Assembly (NCBI RefSeq): GCF_900103195.1
Contig: NZ_FMWU01000012.1
Location: 62,001-126,000, forward strand
Source: Methylobacterium sp. UNC378MF
Lineage (GTDB): Bacteria; Pseudomonadota; Alphaproteobacteria; Rhizobiales; Beijerinckiaceae
DNA: 64,000 bases
Reading direction: 5' to 3'
In this document: positions 55,363 through 64,000 of the stretch, piece after piece
Layout: the number at the start of each line of letters is the position of its first letter
How positions within the stretch are numbered: the stretch's first letter is position 1
Position numbers and translations under genes: made by a program
Notes under the pieces: model-generated
What the model saw: the letters and a program-made list of their open reading frames with translations, nothing else
Databases searched by the model: none
Told to the model about the DNA's origin: nothing

Positions 55363-56472
55363 GTGGGTGGCCGGCGGGCGATGCTGCTCATTGGGGGAAT
55401 GCTGCTCGCGCTTGCCGGCCTCGCTGTCACACCGATGGGCGAACGCCTACGGGCCGATGCGAACCCAATCGTTGTGGGAATGCGGGAACGGCTCGCCTCG
55501 CTCCTTCCGGAGCGGCGCACCGAGCCGGCGGCAGCGGCGCAGCTTCCGGCGGCGCGCACGGCCGTCGAGGATGGCCGGACACTGGTGCGTCTGACGATGG
55601 CGGAGCGCGCCCGGATCGGGCTCGTCGCCGAGGCACGGCCGGCGGTGCTGCACCGGCAGGAGCTGACCGCCTATGGCAGCGTCCTCGACCTCGCCCGCAT
55701 CACCGAACTCACCAACAGCTACGCGGGTGCCGTGGCGGCGCTCCAGACGGCCCGGGCACGGGTCGAGGTCTCTGCCAGCGCCGCCCGCCGAGCCCGAACT
55801 CTCGGTGCCGGGGTGGTGGCGGTCGCTCAGATCGAGACCGCCGAGGGCACCTTGCTGACGGATCAGGCGTCGGTCACGGTTGCGGAGTCGCAACTGCGCA
55901 CCCTCGCGGCGACCGCACGCCAGGAATGGGGAGCGGTGCTTGGCAAGGCGATCATCGAGCGGTCGCCGCTGGTGACGCGGCTGATCGAGCGGGCCGATTT
56001 CCTCATGCAGGTGACGTTGCCGCCGGGCGAGGCTCTCGCCGCGGCGCCACAGGCCGCCTTTGCGGAGGTTCCGCCCCAGAGTGAGCGGGTCCCCCTCCGG
56101 CTCGTGTCCCCCGCGACGCGGACCGACCCGCGGATCCAGGGGCAGAGCTTCTTCTATCTCGTATCCGGCGACAGCGGTCTCCTGCCGGGCACCAGCACGA
56201 TGGCCTTCCTGGCGGCGCCCCGTGCCGTAAAGGGCGTTCTCGTGCCGGAGGATGCCGTCGTCCACGGTGAGGGCGGCACCTGGGTGTATCGCGGCACCGG
56301 CGACGGGGCCTTCGTGCGCCATCCGGTCCGGCCGGATGCCCCGATGTCGGCCGACGCTTTCGTGGTCGGGGATTTGCCGGACGGTAGCGAGATCGTTCTG
56401 CGCGGCGGACAGGCGCTCCTGTCGGAGGAGATGAAGAACCGCATTCGCGTCGTGGGCGACGACGATGATTGA
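55363..56472 (+). CDS. RND efflux periplasmic adaptor (HlyD/MFP family)
   Basis: A 369-residue adaptor from a GTG start with AGGAG upstream. A hydrophobic N-terminus (AMLLIGGMLLALAGLAV) anchors or exports it. A helical hairpin (SYAGAVAALQTARARVEVSAS ... AESQLRTLAATA) is present, followed by a beta-barrel part with GVLVPEDAVVHGEGGTWVY. The lipoyl region is reduced. It overlaps the RND pump gene by 8 bases. No outer-membrane factor gene is nearby. Confidence 0.85.
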   Translation: MGGRRAMLLIGGMLLALAGLAVTPMGERLRADANPIVVGMRERLASLLPERRTEPAAAAQLPAARTAVEDGRTLVRLTMAERARIGLVAEARPAVLHRQELTAYGSVLDLARITELTNSYAGAVAALQTARARVEVSASAARRARTLGAGVVAVAQIETAEGTLLTDQASVTVAESQLRTLAATARQEWGAVLGKAIIERSPLVTRLIERADFLMQVTLPPGEALAAAPQAAFAEVPPQSERVPLRLVSPATRTDPRIQGQSFFYLVSGDSGLLPGTSTMAFLAAPRAVKGVLVPEDAVVHGEGGTWVYRGTGDGAFVRHPVRPDAPMSADAFVVGDLPDGSEIVLRGGQALLSEEMKNRIRVVGDDDD

Positions 56473-59400
56473 GCCGCCCCCTGCCGTAGGCCCCCGCGGT
56501 CTGCAGGCTGCCCTCGTCGGCTTCGCCGTCCGGCTGCCGCGGGTGGTCCTGGCGCTGGCCTGCGCAGTCCTGGTATTCGGCCTCTACGCTCTGACGGGCG
56601 CGCGCTACGACGTCTTCCCGGAATTCGCGCCCCCGACCGTGACGATCCAGACCGAGGCGCCGGGCCTCGATTCGGAGCAGGTCGAGGTCCTGGTCACGCA
56701 GCTTGTGGAGGTGGCGGTCGGCGGCCTGCCGGGCCTGGAGACCCTGCGCTCCACCTCGATCCAGGGCTTGTCGGTGATCACCGCGGCGTTCAGGCCCGGC
56801 AGCGACGTCGACCGTGTTCGCCAGAGGGTGAACGAGCGTCTGGCGGCGCTCGCCGGCCGCATGCCGGACGGCGTGGCTGCGCCCGCCATGACTCCGCTGA
56901 CCTCCTCGACGCTCACCGTGCTCCTTGTCGGGCTCACCTCCGAGAGCCGCGATGCCATGGACCTGCGCCAAGTCGCGGAATGGACCGTGCGTCGGCGGCT
57001 CCAGGCGGTCCCGGGCATTGCGCAGGTCTCGATCTACGGCGGCGGCGTGCGCACTCTGCAGGTTCAGGTCCGCCCCGACGACCTGATCCGCTTCCAGATC
57101 GGCCTCAACGATGTCCTGGCAGCCGCCCGAAAGGGCACCGGCGTCCGCGGTGCGGGCTTCGTCGATACCCCGAACCAGCGTGTCCTGCTTCGGACCGAGG
57201 GGCAGTCGCTCACCCCGGAGGCGCTCGGACAGATCGTGCTCCACAACGACGGCGGAGCAAGCGTCGTCCTCTCGGACGTGGCCACCGTCACAACCGCTCC
57301 GGAGCCGGCGATCAGCGCGGCGCTCGTGGACGGCAAGCCCGGCGTTCTGTTGATGGTCGGCGCCCAGGCCGGCGTCGACACCCGCGCCGTGACAACCCGC
57401 CTGGAGGCCGCCCTCGACGAACTTCGCCCGGTCCTGAAGCGCGAGGGCGTGAACCTGCGGAGCGACCTGTTCCGGCCGGCGAATTTCGTCGACGTCGCCA
57501 CTGGAAATGTGATGCAGGCACTCGCGCTGGGCGGCGTCCTGGTCGTGATCGTGCTCCTCGTCTTCCTGGCGGATTGGCGCGCTGCGGTGATCAGCGCGGC
57601 GGCGATCCCGCTGTCGCTGATCGCCGCCGCCCTGGCCCTCCAGGCCTGGGGCGAGAGCCTCAACACGATGACGCTCGGCGGCCTGGCCCTCGCCATCGGT
57701 GAGGTGGTCGACGATGCGGTGATCGGCGTCGAGAACGTCTCCCGCCGCCTGCGGGAGGCGCGCGGTACCACACGCGGTGCGGCCCATGTGGTGCTGGCCG
57801 CGATGCTGGAGGTGCGGACCTCGGTCGCCTACGCGACTCTTGCGGTGATCCTGATGTTCCTGCCGGTCCTGGCGCTGACCGGCGTTGCCGGCCGATTGTT
57901 CGGTCCGCTGGCGCTCGCCTACATCGCGGCGGTCATCGCCTCGCTCGTCGTGGCGCTCACGGTCACGCCGGCCCTCACGCTCCTGCTCCTCGGCGGCCGA
58001 ATCGCGCGCGGTCCAGGCACAGCGCCGCCCGACCCGCCGGTGGTGCGCTGGAGCCGGGCGGCCTATCTGCGGCTGCTCGCCGGGATCGGACGGGTGCCGC
58101 GGACCGCTATGGCGGGCGCCCTGCTGATCACCCTCGCAGGGGCCGCAATCCTGCCGACGCTCGGAGCCGTGTTCCTCCCCGACCTGAAGGAAGGGCACAT
58201 GATACTGCACATGGTGGCCATTCCCGGCACCTCCCTTCAGGAATCGCAGCGGCTCGGGACGCTGATCACCGAGGACCTCAAGGCGATCCCGGGCGTGCGC
58301 GCCGTGGCGGCGCAGATCGGTCGGGCCGAGGCTGCCGAGGATACGGCCGGGCCGCATTACAGCGAGATCCACATCGACCTCGACCAAGGCCTCGATGGGG
58401 CTGCCCAGCGCCGGATCGAGACCGGGATCCGACAGCTGATCGCCGGCTTCCCGGGGGCGGCCTTCTCGCTCAAGACCTTCCTCACCGAGCGCATCGAGGA
58501 AACGGTTTCAGGCTTCACCGCACCGGTCGTGGTCAATGTCGTCGGCAACGACCTCGACCGGATCGAGGCGGCCGCCCGTTCGGTCGCGCAGGAGCTCTCG
58601 GAGGTGAAGGGCGCCCGGGATGTCCAGCAGGCCTCGCCGGCCGGGCTGCCGCAGGTCACAGTGGCGCTGCGCCCGGTGGATCTGCGCCACTGGGGGCTCG
58701 ACCCCGTGGAGGTGCTGGAGGCGGTGCGCACCGCCTATCAGGGCGACACCGTCGGTCAAACCTATCGCGGCAATGCCGTGTTCAACGTGCTGGTGATCCT
58801 CGACGCGCGCGTCCGCGGCCGTCTCAGCGCGGTGGGCGACATGCCCCTGCGGACACCCGGCGGACGCTACGTCCGCCTGGCGCAGGTCGCCGACGTCTAC
58901 GAGAGCGCCGGCCGGTACCAGGTGCAGCATCTCGGCGCGCAGCGGGTGCAGGCGGTGACCGCCAACGTCGGTGACCGCGACATGGCGGGCTTCGTGGCGG
59001 CGGCCAAGCGCAAGATCGCCCGCGAGGTGCGGCTGCCCGAGGGTGTCTACATCACCTTCTCGGGTGCCGCCGAAGCGCAGGCGGCGGCCCGCCGCGACCT
59101 CCTGGTCCATGCCGGGCTCGCCGGCTTCGGCATCGTGGTGCTCCTCGCCATCGTGACCGGTTCGGCGGCGAACCTGCTTCTGGTCCTCGTCAACCTGCCC
59201 TTCGCCTTCGTGGGCGGCGTGGCCGCGGCGGCGCTCACCGGCGGGGTTCTGTCGCTGGGCTCGATCGTCGGCTTCGTGACGCTGTCGGGCATCTCCCTGC
59301 GCAACAGCGTGATGATGATCGCCCATTACGAGCAGATGGTGACCCGGGACGGACGCCCCTGGGACGCGGCGACCGCGGCGGAGGGCGCCGCGGACCGGAT

Positions 59401-59632
59401 GGTGCCGATCCTGATGACCTCCCTCGTCACGGGCCTGGGCTTGTTGCCGCTGGCGCTCGGCGCCGGTGAGCCCGGCCGCGAGATCGAGGGCCCGATGGCC
59501 CTGGTGATCCTAGGCGGCCTCGTCACCTCGACCGTGCTGAACCTCCTGATCCTGCCGGTGATGGCGCTGCGATTCGCCCGGTTCCAGCAGGACGAGCCCG
59601 AGGATCAGGCGCTCACCGCCATCCGATTCTGA
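56465..59632 (+). CDS. RND efflux pump inner-membrane protein, CusA/CzcA family
   Basis: A 1055-residue pump with twelve helices and two large periplasmic loops. YDVFPEFAPPTVTIQTEAPGL opens the first loop, and helix 4 carries IGEVVDDAVIGVENVSRRL with the acidic pair needed for proton relay, in the form seen in a CzcA-like clade. The second half repeats the pattern (GGVLSLGSIVGFVTLSGISLRNSVMMI). Substrates may be metal ions or organic compounds; no metal-binding Met/His cluster stands out. Confidence 0.92.
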   Translation: MIEPPPAVGPRGLQAALVGFAVRLPRVVLALACAVLVFGLYALTGARYDVFPEFAPPTVTIQTEAPGLDSEQVEVLVTQLVEVAVGGLPGLETLRSTSIQGLSVITAAFRPGSDVDRVRQRVNERLAALAGRMPDGVAAPAMTPLTSSTLTVLLVGLTSESRDAMDLRQVAEWTVRRRLQAVPGIAQVSIYGGGVRTLQVQVRPDDLIRFQIGLNDVLAAARKGTGVRGAGFVDTPNQRVLLRTEGQSLTPEALGQIVLHNDGGASVVLSDVATVTTAPEPAISAALVDGKPGVLLMVGAQAGVDTRAVTTRLEAALDELRPVLKREGVNLRSDLFRPANFVDVATGNVMQALALGGVLVVIVLLVFLADWRAAVISAAAIPLSLIAAALALQAWGESLNTMTLGGLALAIGEVVDDAVIGVENVSRRLREARGTTRGAAHVVLAAMLEVRTSVAYATLAVILMFLPVLALTGVAGRLFGPLALAYIAAVIASLVVALTVTPALTLLLLGGRIARGPGTAPPDPPVVRWSRAAYLRLLAGIGRVPRTAMAGALLITLAGAAILPTLGAVFLPDLKEGHMILHMVAIPGTSLQESQRLGTLITEDLKAIPGVRAVAAQIGRAEAAEDTAGPHYSEIHIDLDQGLDGAAQRRIETGIRQLIAGFPGAAFSLKTFLTERIEETVSGFTAPVVVNVVGNDLDRIEAAARSVAQELSEVKGARDVQQASPAGLPQVTVALRPVDLRHWGLDPVEVLEAVRTAYQGDTVGQTYRGNAVFNVLVILDARVRGRLSAVGDMPLRTPGGRYVRLAQVADVYESAGRYQVQHLGAQRVQAVTANVGDRDMAGFVAAAKRKIAREVRLPEGVYITFSGAAEAQAAARRDLLVHAGLAGFGIVVLLAIVTGSAANLLLVLVNLPFAFVGGVAAAALTGGVLSLGSIVGFVTLSGISLRNSVMMIAHYEQMVTRDGRPWDAATAAEGAADRMVPILMTSLVTGLGLLPLALGAGEPGREIEGPMALVILGGLVTSTVLNLLILPVMALRFARFQQDEPEDQALTAIRF

Positions 59633-59647
59633 AGCGGATGCAACCGC

Positions 59648-60616
59648 TCAGCGGCCCTGCGGCGCCCAGATGCCGAGAGTCGAGGTGTCGACAGCCCGGG
59701 GCAGCAACCCTTCCGCGCGAAAGGCGTCGGCGATCTTCTGCTGCTCCGACAGGCCGGCGCGGGTGACCGCCTCAACCCGGTAGCTGCGGCGCTCGTTGGC
59801 GCGCAGGATCACCTCGGGTTCGATCTTCCACAGGGGCGCGAGGCGGGCGGCCGCCTCGGCCGGATTGGCCTTCACCCAATTGCCCGTCTCGGCGAGCTGA
59901 GCGAACAAGGTCGCCAATACCGGACCGTTGGCCGCGACGTAGGGATCGGCCGCGAGATAATAGCGCTTGTACAGCGAGAGGCCGACACCGTCGCGGAGCA
60001 CGCGAGCCGCCGATTGCTGCCGGGCGGCGGACAGGAAAGGGTCCCAGGCGACCCATGCTTCGACCCCACTGCTCGCCAGGGCAGCACGCCCGTCGGCCGG
60101 CGTCAGGTAGGCGGGAGTGATGTCTTTGAAGGTCAGGCCCGCTTCGCCGAGGGCGGCGAGGAGCAGGTAATGGCTGCCGGCGCCCTTGGTCACCGCCACC
60201 CGACGACCGCGCAGGTCCGCCACGGACTTGGCCGGCGAGTCCGCGGGCACGAGGATCGCCTGCGCCTCGGGGGAGGGCGCCTCCTGGGCGATGTAACTGA
60301 TCCTGGCGCCGGCGGCCTGAGCGAAGATCGGAACCGTGTCGGCGACGTCGGCCGAGACGTCGATCTGCCCGGCATTGAGCGCCTCCATGATCGGCAGGCC
60401 GCTGGTGAATTCGTGCCAGGACAGGGTCGTGTCGAGCGGCGCCAACGCGCGTTCCAGACCGCCATCCTGACGCAGCAACGCGATCAGCGTCGAGGAGCGC
60501 TGATAGCCGATGCGCAGCGCGCGGGCCGCAGCGGCCGCCCGGGGCAGCGCCGCCAGGGCGGAAGCCGAAAGGCCGGCGAGGAGGGTTCGGCGAGGCAGGA
60601 GCATCGTGTCATCCAT
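59648..60616 (-). CDS. Sulfonate/nitrate-type ABC substrate-binding protein (first)
   Basis: A 322-residue SsuA-like binding protein. The start is the ATG at 60616; TTG at 60619 or ATG at 60604 are possible. The lead MLLPRRTLLAGLSASALAALPRAAAA is Tat-like. Conserved parts are LRIGYQRSSTLIALLRQ, LNAGQIDVSADVADTVPIFAQAAGA, DLRGRRVAVTKGAGSHYLLLAAL and EAWVAWDPFLSAA. It is the last gene of the importer operon and the second binding protein of the set. Confidence 0.88.
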   Translation of the reverse strand: MDDTMLLPRRTLLAGLSASALAALPRAAAAARALRIGYQRSSTLIALLRQDGGLERALAPLDTTLSWHEFTSGLPIMEALNAGQIDVSADVADTVPIFAQAAGARISYIAQEAPSPEAQAILVPADSPAKSVADLRGRRVAVTKGAGSHYLLLAALGEAGLTFKDITPAYLTPADGRAALASSGVEAWVAWDPFLSAARQQSAARVLRDGVGLSLYKRYYLAADPYVAANGPVLATLFAQLAETGNWVKANPAEAAARLAPLWKIEPEVILRANERRSYRVEAVTRAGLSEQQKIADAFRAEGLLPRAVDTSTLGIWAPQGR

Positions 60617-60643
60617 CAATGAGCCAGCCGAGCCCGGACGGCC

Positions 60644-61447
60644 CTACCACCAGCTCGCGCGGGTCTCGGGGGTGGGCGGCGGCTTAGTCGCGGCTGGGCG
60701 CAGGGAGTGGTCGAGGGCAGCCAGCACGCGGCGCACGGCCTCCTCGTAGGTCGCCGCCACCGGTTCGCGCGGGCGGGCGAGACCAATCGCTACCGTTTCG
60801 TCCAGGCGTCCGGGTCGCGGCCGCATCACCACGACCCGGTCGGCCAGAGTGACGGCCTCGCCGACATCGTGCGTGACGATCAGGATCGTCGGTTTCGACT
60901 CGGCCCAGAGATCGAGGAGCTGATCGTGCAGCCCCTTTCGTGTGAACGCGTCGAGCGCGGAGAACGGTTCGTCGAGGAGCAGCACCCGGGGCTGCGCCAC
61001 GAAAGCCCGAGCGATGGCGACGCGCTGCTGCTGGCCGCCGGACAGTTCCCGTGGCCAGCGGCCGCCATGCTCGGCGAGCCCGACCCGCTCCAACGCGCGC
61101 GAGACGCGCGTCCGGCGCTCGGATCGAGGCAGATCGGCGAGGCCGAAGCCGACATTGCCGGCCACGTCGAGCCAGGGCAGCAGCCGCGGTTCCTGGAACA
61201 CGACACCGATGCTCGGATGGGGCGCGCGGATCGTCTCGCCGTCCACCTGCACCGCCCCGCGGGTTGCCTGGTCAAGGCCGGCGATCAGCCGGAGGAGCGT
61301 GGTCTTCCCGCAGCCCGAACCGCCGATCAGCGCGACGATTTCACCCTGCCGCACGGCCAGGGTGATGCCCGACAGGGCCTGCGTGCCGTCTGCGTAGATC
61401 TTCGACAGGTCGTCAACGGTCAGCACGGGTGTCTCTCGCGCGGGCAT
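60644..61447 (-). CDS. ABC transporter ATP-binding protein (SsuB/TauB type)
   Basis: A 267-residue ATPase from the ATG at 61447. Walker A is GGSGCGKTT, the signature LSGGQQQRVAIARAF, Walker B LLLDEPFSALD and the H-loop VTHDVGEA are all intact. It powers import of sulfonate, nitrate, taurine or similar ligands with the permease upstream. The binding protein gene follows 27 bases later. Confidence 0.93.
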   Translation of the reverse strand: MPARETPVLTVDDLSKIYADGTQALSGITLAVRQGEIVALIGGSGCGKTTLLRLIAGLDQATRGAVQVDGETIRAPHPSIGVVFQEPRLLPWLDVAGNVGFGLADLPRSERRTRVSRALERVGLAEHGGRWPRELSGGQQQRVAIARAFVAQPRVLLLDEPFSALDAFTRKGLHDQLLDLWAESKPTILIVTHDVGEAVTLADRVVVMRPRPGRLDETVAIGLARPREPVAATYEEAVRRVLAALDHSLRPAATKPPPTPETRASWW

Positions 61448-61512
61448 GGCGTGGGCATCGCGGCGTCGGACAATGCCGCGTTCGGCACGCCACTTCAGCC
61501 CCGATCCGGCCA

Positions 61513-62304
61513 TTACAGGCTGTCCCGCACGGTATCCTGCCACCGTGTCAGCGGCGATGTCAGCGTGACCAGGGCCATGTCGGCCGCCTTGCCGACCAGC
61601 GCGAAGGCGATGATCGCCGCCACGATCTGATCGGGCTTGCTGAATTGCTGACCGTCGACCAGCAGGTAGCCGAGGCCCTCGGAGGCACCCATCAGCTCCG
61701 CCGCCACGACGAACAGGAAGCCGAGGCCGAGCCCGGTGCGCAGGCCCACCAGCGTCGCCGGCAGCACCGCCGGCAGGAGGATCCGGCGGGCGAGAGCGAA
61801 GCGGGACAGCCGAAAGATCCGCCCGACCTCGACCAGCTTGCGGTCCACCGATGCAATCGCTCCCGAGACGCCGACATAGACCGGGAAGAACACGCCCACA
61901 GCGATCAGCAGCACCTTCGGTGTCTCGAGGATGCCGAACCACAGGATGAAGAGCGGCACCCAGGCGAGCGACGGGACGGCGCGCAGCGCCTGCAGGCTCG
62001 GATCGATGAGCCAGCGCAGCGCCGGGATGGTCGCGACGAGGGCGCCCGCGACGATCCCGGCCGCCGCCCCGCACAGGAAGCCGAGCCCGACCCGGATGAG
62101 GGTCGCCTCGACATGCATCCACAGATCCCCCGACACTGCGAGCGCCCAGAGTGTCGCGCCGATCCGGCTCGGCGGCGGCAGAAGCCGCCCCGATGCCGCG
62201 CCCGTCGCGACCGCGATCTCCCAACCGGCCGCAAGAACGAGCGGCAGAAGCAGCCCCAGGCCCGCGCGACCGCCCCGCCGCAGCAGCGGCACGCCGCCGC
62301 TCAC
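61513..62304 (-). CDS. ABC transporter permease (SsuC/TauC type)
   Basis: A 263-residue permease with six helices from a GTG start that overlaps the stop of the upstream binding protein gene by four bases. The EAA-loop region reads DRKLVEVGRIFRLSRFALARRILLPAVLP, as in SsuC. It pairs with the ATPase 65 bases downstream. Confidence 0.92.
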   Translation of the reverse strand: MSGGVPLLRRGGRAGLGLLLPLVLAAGWEIAVATGAASGRLLPPPSRIGATLWALAVSGDLWMHVEATLIRVGLGFLCGAAAGIVAGALVATIPALRWLIDPSLQALRAVPSLAWVPLFILWFGILETPKVLLIAVGVFFPVYVGVSGAIASVDRKLVEVGRIFRLSRFALARRILLPAVLPATLVGLRTGLGLGFLFVVAAELMGASEGLGYLLVDGQQFSKPDQIVAAIIAFALVGKAADMALVTLTSPLTRWQDTVRDSL

Positions 62305-63281
62305 TGTCCGGCGACGGGATTGAAGCGCGCGTCGAGCAGGCCATCAACGGCCGCGGCCACGTCGGTGCCCGCCGGGATTACTCCGGCTTGCTGCAGGGCC
62401 GTGCCGGCCGCCTTGATCGACTCAGCCTGGGCGGCGCCGATCGCTGGCTGGGACAGGTCGGTCCGCTCAATCTGGCGGGCAATTACCGGCTCCGGCAATT
62501 TGGTGGCCGCGACGAGGGACGCGGTGAGTGCCTGCGGGTTGGCGAGCGCGTAGGCGCGAGCCCGCTCGTACGCGGCAATCACCGTTCGGACGAGATCCGG
62601 ATGCGCCGTCGCGAAGTCTTCCCGGACATCGAGCAGACCCCAAGTGTTCGCGGCGGCGTCGCGGTAGAACAGCACGTCGCCATTCTCGATCTCGGCCGCC
62701 GCCATCATCGGGTCGAGGCCGGCCCAGGCATCGACGTCGCCACGGTCGAGGGCGGTCCGTCCGTCCGGGTGCTGCAGCAATACGAGCTTGGCGTCGCGCT
62801 CGGTGAGCCCGGCGCCCTGCAGCGCGCGGATCAGGAAGATGTGCGGATCGGTGCCTCGCGTGACCGCGACGCGCTTACCCTTCAGGTCGGCAGGCTTGGT
62901 GATGCCGCTGTCTCTACGGGTCACGAGCGCCGTCCATTCGGGACGCGAATAGGCGTAGATCGCCTTGATGGGGTTGCCGTTGATCCGCGCGACGAGGGCT
63001 GCGGCGCCGGCGGCCGAGCCGAAATCGATCGCGCCGGCGTTCAGGAATTCGAGCGCCTTGTTGGAGCCGAGCGACTGAACCCAGCGGACCTTGATTCCCT
63101 GTGGCGCCAGCGCCTCCTCGAGGAAGCCCTTCTCCTTCAGGAGCAGGCCGACCGGATTGTAGGTTGCCCAGTCCAGGCGGATCTCTTTCGGGGCCTCGGC
63201 GCGGACCTCGCGCGTCGCGAGCACGCCAAGGCCGGCCAAAGCGAGGCCGGCGGCCAGGATCGATCGGCGAGTGGAGATCAT
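62301..63281 (-). CDS. Sulfonate-type ABC substrate-binding protein (second)
   Basis: A 326-residue SsuA/TauA-like protein. Signal MISTRRSILAAGLALAGLGVLATREVRAEA is Tat-like; mature opening PKEIRLDWATYNPVGLLLKE, then SLGSNKALEFLNAGAIDFGS, DLKGKRVAVTRGTDPHIFLIRAL and VDAWAGLDPMMAAAEIE. It is first in the operon. Two binding proteins for one permease suggest a wider ligand range. Confidence 0.9.
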   Translation of the reverse strand: MISTRRSILAAGLALAGLGVLATREVRAEAPKEIRLDWATYNPVGLLLKEKGFLEEALAPQGIKVRWVQSLGSNKALEFLNAGAIDFGSAAGAAALVARINGNPIKAIYAYSRPEWTALVTRRDSGITKPADLKGKRVAVTRGTDPHIFLIRALQGAGLTERDAKLVLLQHPDGRTALDRGDVDAWAGLDPMMAAAEIENGDVLFYRDAAANTWGLLDVREDFATAHPDLVRTVIAAYERARAYALANPQALTASLVAATKLPEPVIARQIERTDLSQPAIGAAQAESIKAAGTALQQAGVIPAGTDVAAAVDGLLDARFNPVAGQ

Positions 63282-64000
63282 GGGTCGGGCCTGACGTCGT
63301 GAGAAGAGGCGAGAAGCGGGGTTCGATGTTCGCGGGACAGGCGATCCACGCCGCGGCGCGGTCCAGGGCGGTCTCGTCCGGCTGAGTTCAGAGGCGCGGC
63401 GCGGTCAGCGGATCGGTCCGCCGGGCGCTTCCGAAGATGTGCGGGGACGGCATAGCGCCAAGAGGTCGATCCGAGTCGACATACTCCTCGCTCCGGAATC
63501 GCGACCGGACCGCGCCAGCGTCTTCATCTTCCGTGTGCGGCCCTTCGCGTGACGGTGAATACAAGATCCTGTCGGCCGGTCGCGGAGTCAATAAAAGGCC
63601 GTTCTCTACTTGCCGGCCTCGAGGCAAGAATATTCGTCCGTCAAGCGTAGGACGAGAATAATTTGCGCGTCGATCCGCGGACGGGTGGCGTCCGTCCTCC
63701 AGGTCCGATCATGTTCTGCTCGGCGCGAAGGGGCCGCTCGTGAGGGGCACGAGGGCTGCTGTGTGGCGGCGGGCTGCCCCGGGAGGGGGGAGGGCGCGGC
63801 ATGATCCTCGACGCGACGATCGCGATGGTCGGCGGCCGACGTTCCGGTCTCGCGATCGTGGCTTTCGCAGCGCGTCCGCACAGGGTCCGGCTCCTTTTCG
63901 GCCTTCCTGCCGATGCAGCAAGCGCGGCGTTTCCTGGCGGCACGACACGGGCGCCATGCCGCGTCCGACCTGCGCGACCGTCCATCCGAGAATGCGCCCG
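63282..64000. other. Intergenic region at the right window edge
   Basis: About 700 bases upstream of the ABC importer operon with no confident gene. Short open frames on both strands lack family features. An ATG at 63801 with GGAGGG upstream starts a frame that stays open to the window end (about 66 codons) but reads Arg/Pro-rich and could be a shadow. An imperfect inverted repeat with CGTCC...GGACG is at 63630-63665. Confidence 0.35.
63630..63665. repeat. Imperfect inverted repeat near the right edge
   Basis: ATATTCGTCC and GGACGAGAATAAT pair with one bulge around a ten-base centre. It could be an operator or a small RNA stem. Nothing else supports a function. Confidence 0.3.

Noticed and set aside
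63801..64000. Possible partial gene running off the right edge
   Set aside because: A ribosome-binding-like sequence is present, but the translation has no recognisable feature and too little sequence is available.

Overview
The window looks like chromosome of a high-GC alphaproteobacterium of the order Hyphomicrobiales (Rhizobiales), most likely Methylobacterium or Methylorubrum. The reasons are the very GC-rich coding sequence with frequent GTG and TTG starts, the cell-cycle regulator GcrA, a Ros/MucR regulator, MinCDE, an alphaproteobacterial AddA, an AccD without the usual zinc-ribbon cysteines, and a Hyphomicrobiales-type surface beta-barrel protein. The genus is an inference from overall protein character; no database was searched. 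I saw no rRNA, tRNA, CRISPR array, transposase or prophage.

Layout. 1-5.6 kb: end of a sulfite-oxidase-like molybdoenzyme with an overlapping flavin reductase, a Ca2+/H+ antiporter, a DbpA-like RNA helicase and an anchored low-complexity protein. 5.8-10.6 kb: a NarX/NarL-type two-component pair closely coupled to tenA, a TerB-like protein and an LrgA/LrgB pair. 10.6-16.7 kb: an FAD oxidoreductase, MucR, a large GH63-like glycosidase, an apparently exported fumarylacetoacetate-hydrolase-like enzyme and a HAD phosphatase. 16.9-25.4 kb: trpA-accD-folC, an outer-membrane protein, then trxA and addA on the opposite strand. 25.5-28.5 kb: a second minC followed by minC-minD-minE. 28.6-33.7 kb: an alpha/beta hydrolase, a P450 and a strongly degenerate ABC-transporter-like protein. 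34-38.9 kb: typA, several very small genes including three overlapping hydrophilic ones, an AT-rich island and cysK. 39-46 kb: a TAXI-type binding protein, gcrA, a patatin lipoprotein, a 42-residue repeat peptide with a stress-sigma-like promoter, pyruvate kinase, an SRPBCC protein and a lytic transglycosylase. 46-52.7 kb: a co-directional catabolic cluster (LysR, DUF1445, MFS, PxpA, PxpB, PxpC, class II aldolase). 52.8-59.6 kb: a flippase, a repeat-containing secreted protein and an RND efflux pair. 59.6-63.3 kb: a sulfonate/nitrate-type ABC importer with two binding proteins. The last 0.7 kb holds no confident gene.

How genes work together. minC-minD-minE are packed for division-site placement, with an additional minC paralogue just upstream. 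The PxpA/B/C genes overlap and form a 5-oxoprolinase; the DUF1445 protein and transporter beside them recall the Bacillus ycsFGI-kipIAR operon. AddA and TrxA keep the arrangement usual in the order, but addB is not next to addA. The features most worth following up are the degenerate ABC protein, the minC pair, the tiny overlapping genes, the 42-residue peptide with its GGAAC-N17-CGTT promoter, and the Pxp cluster.
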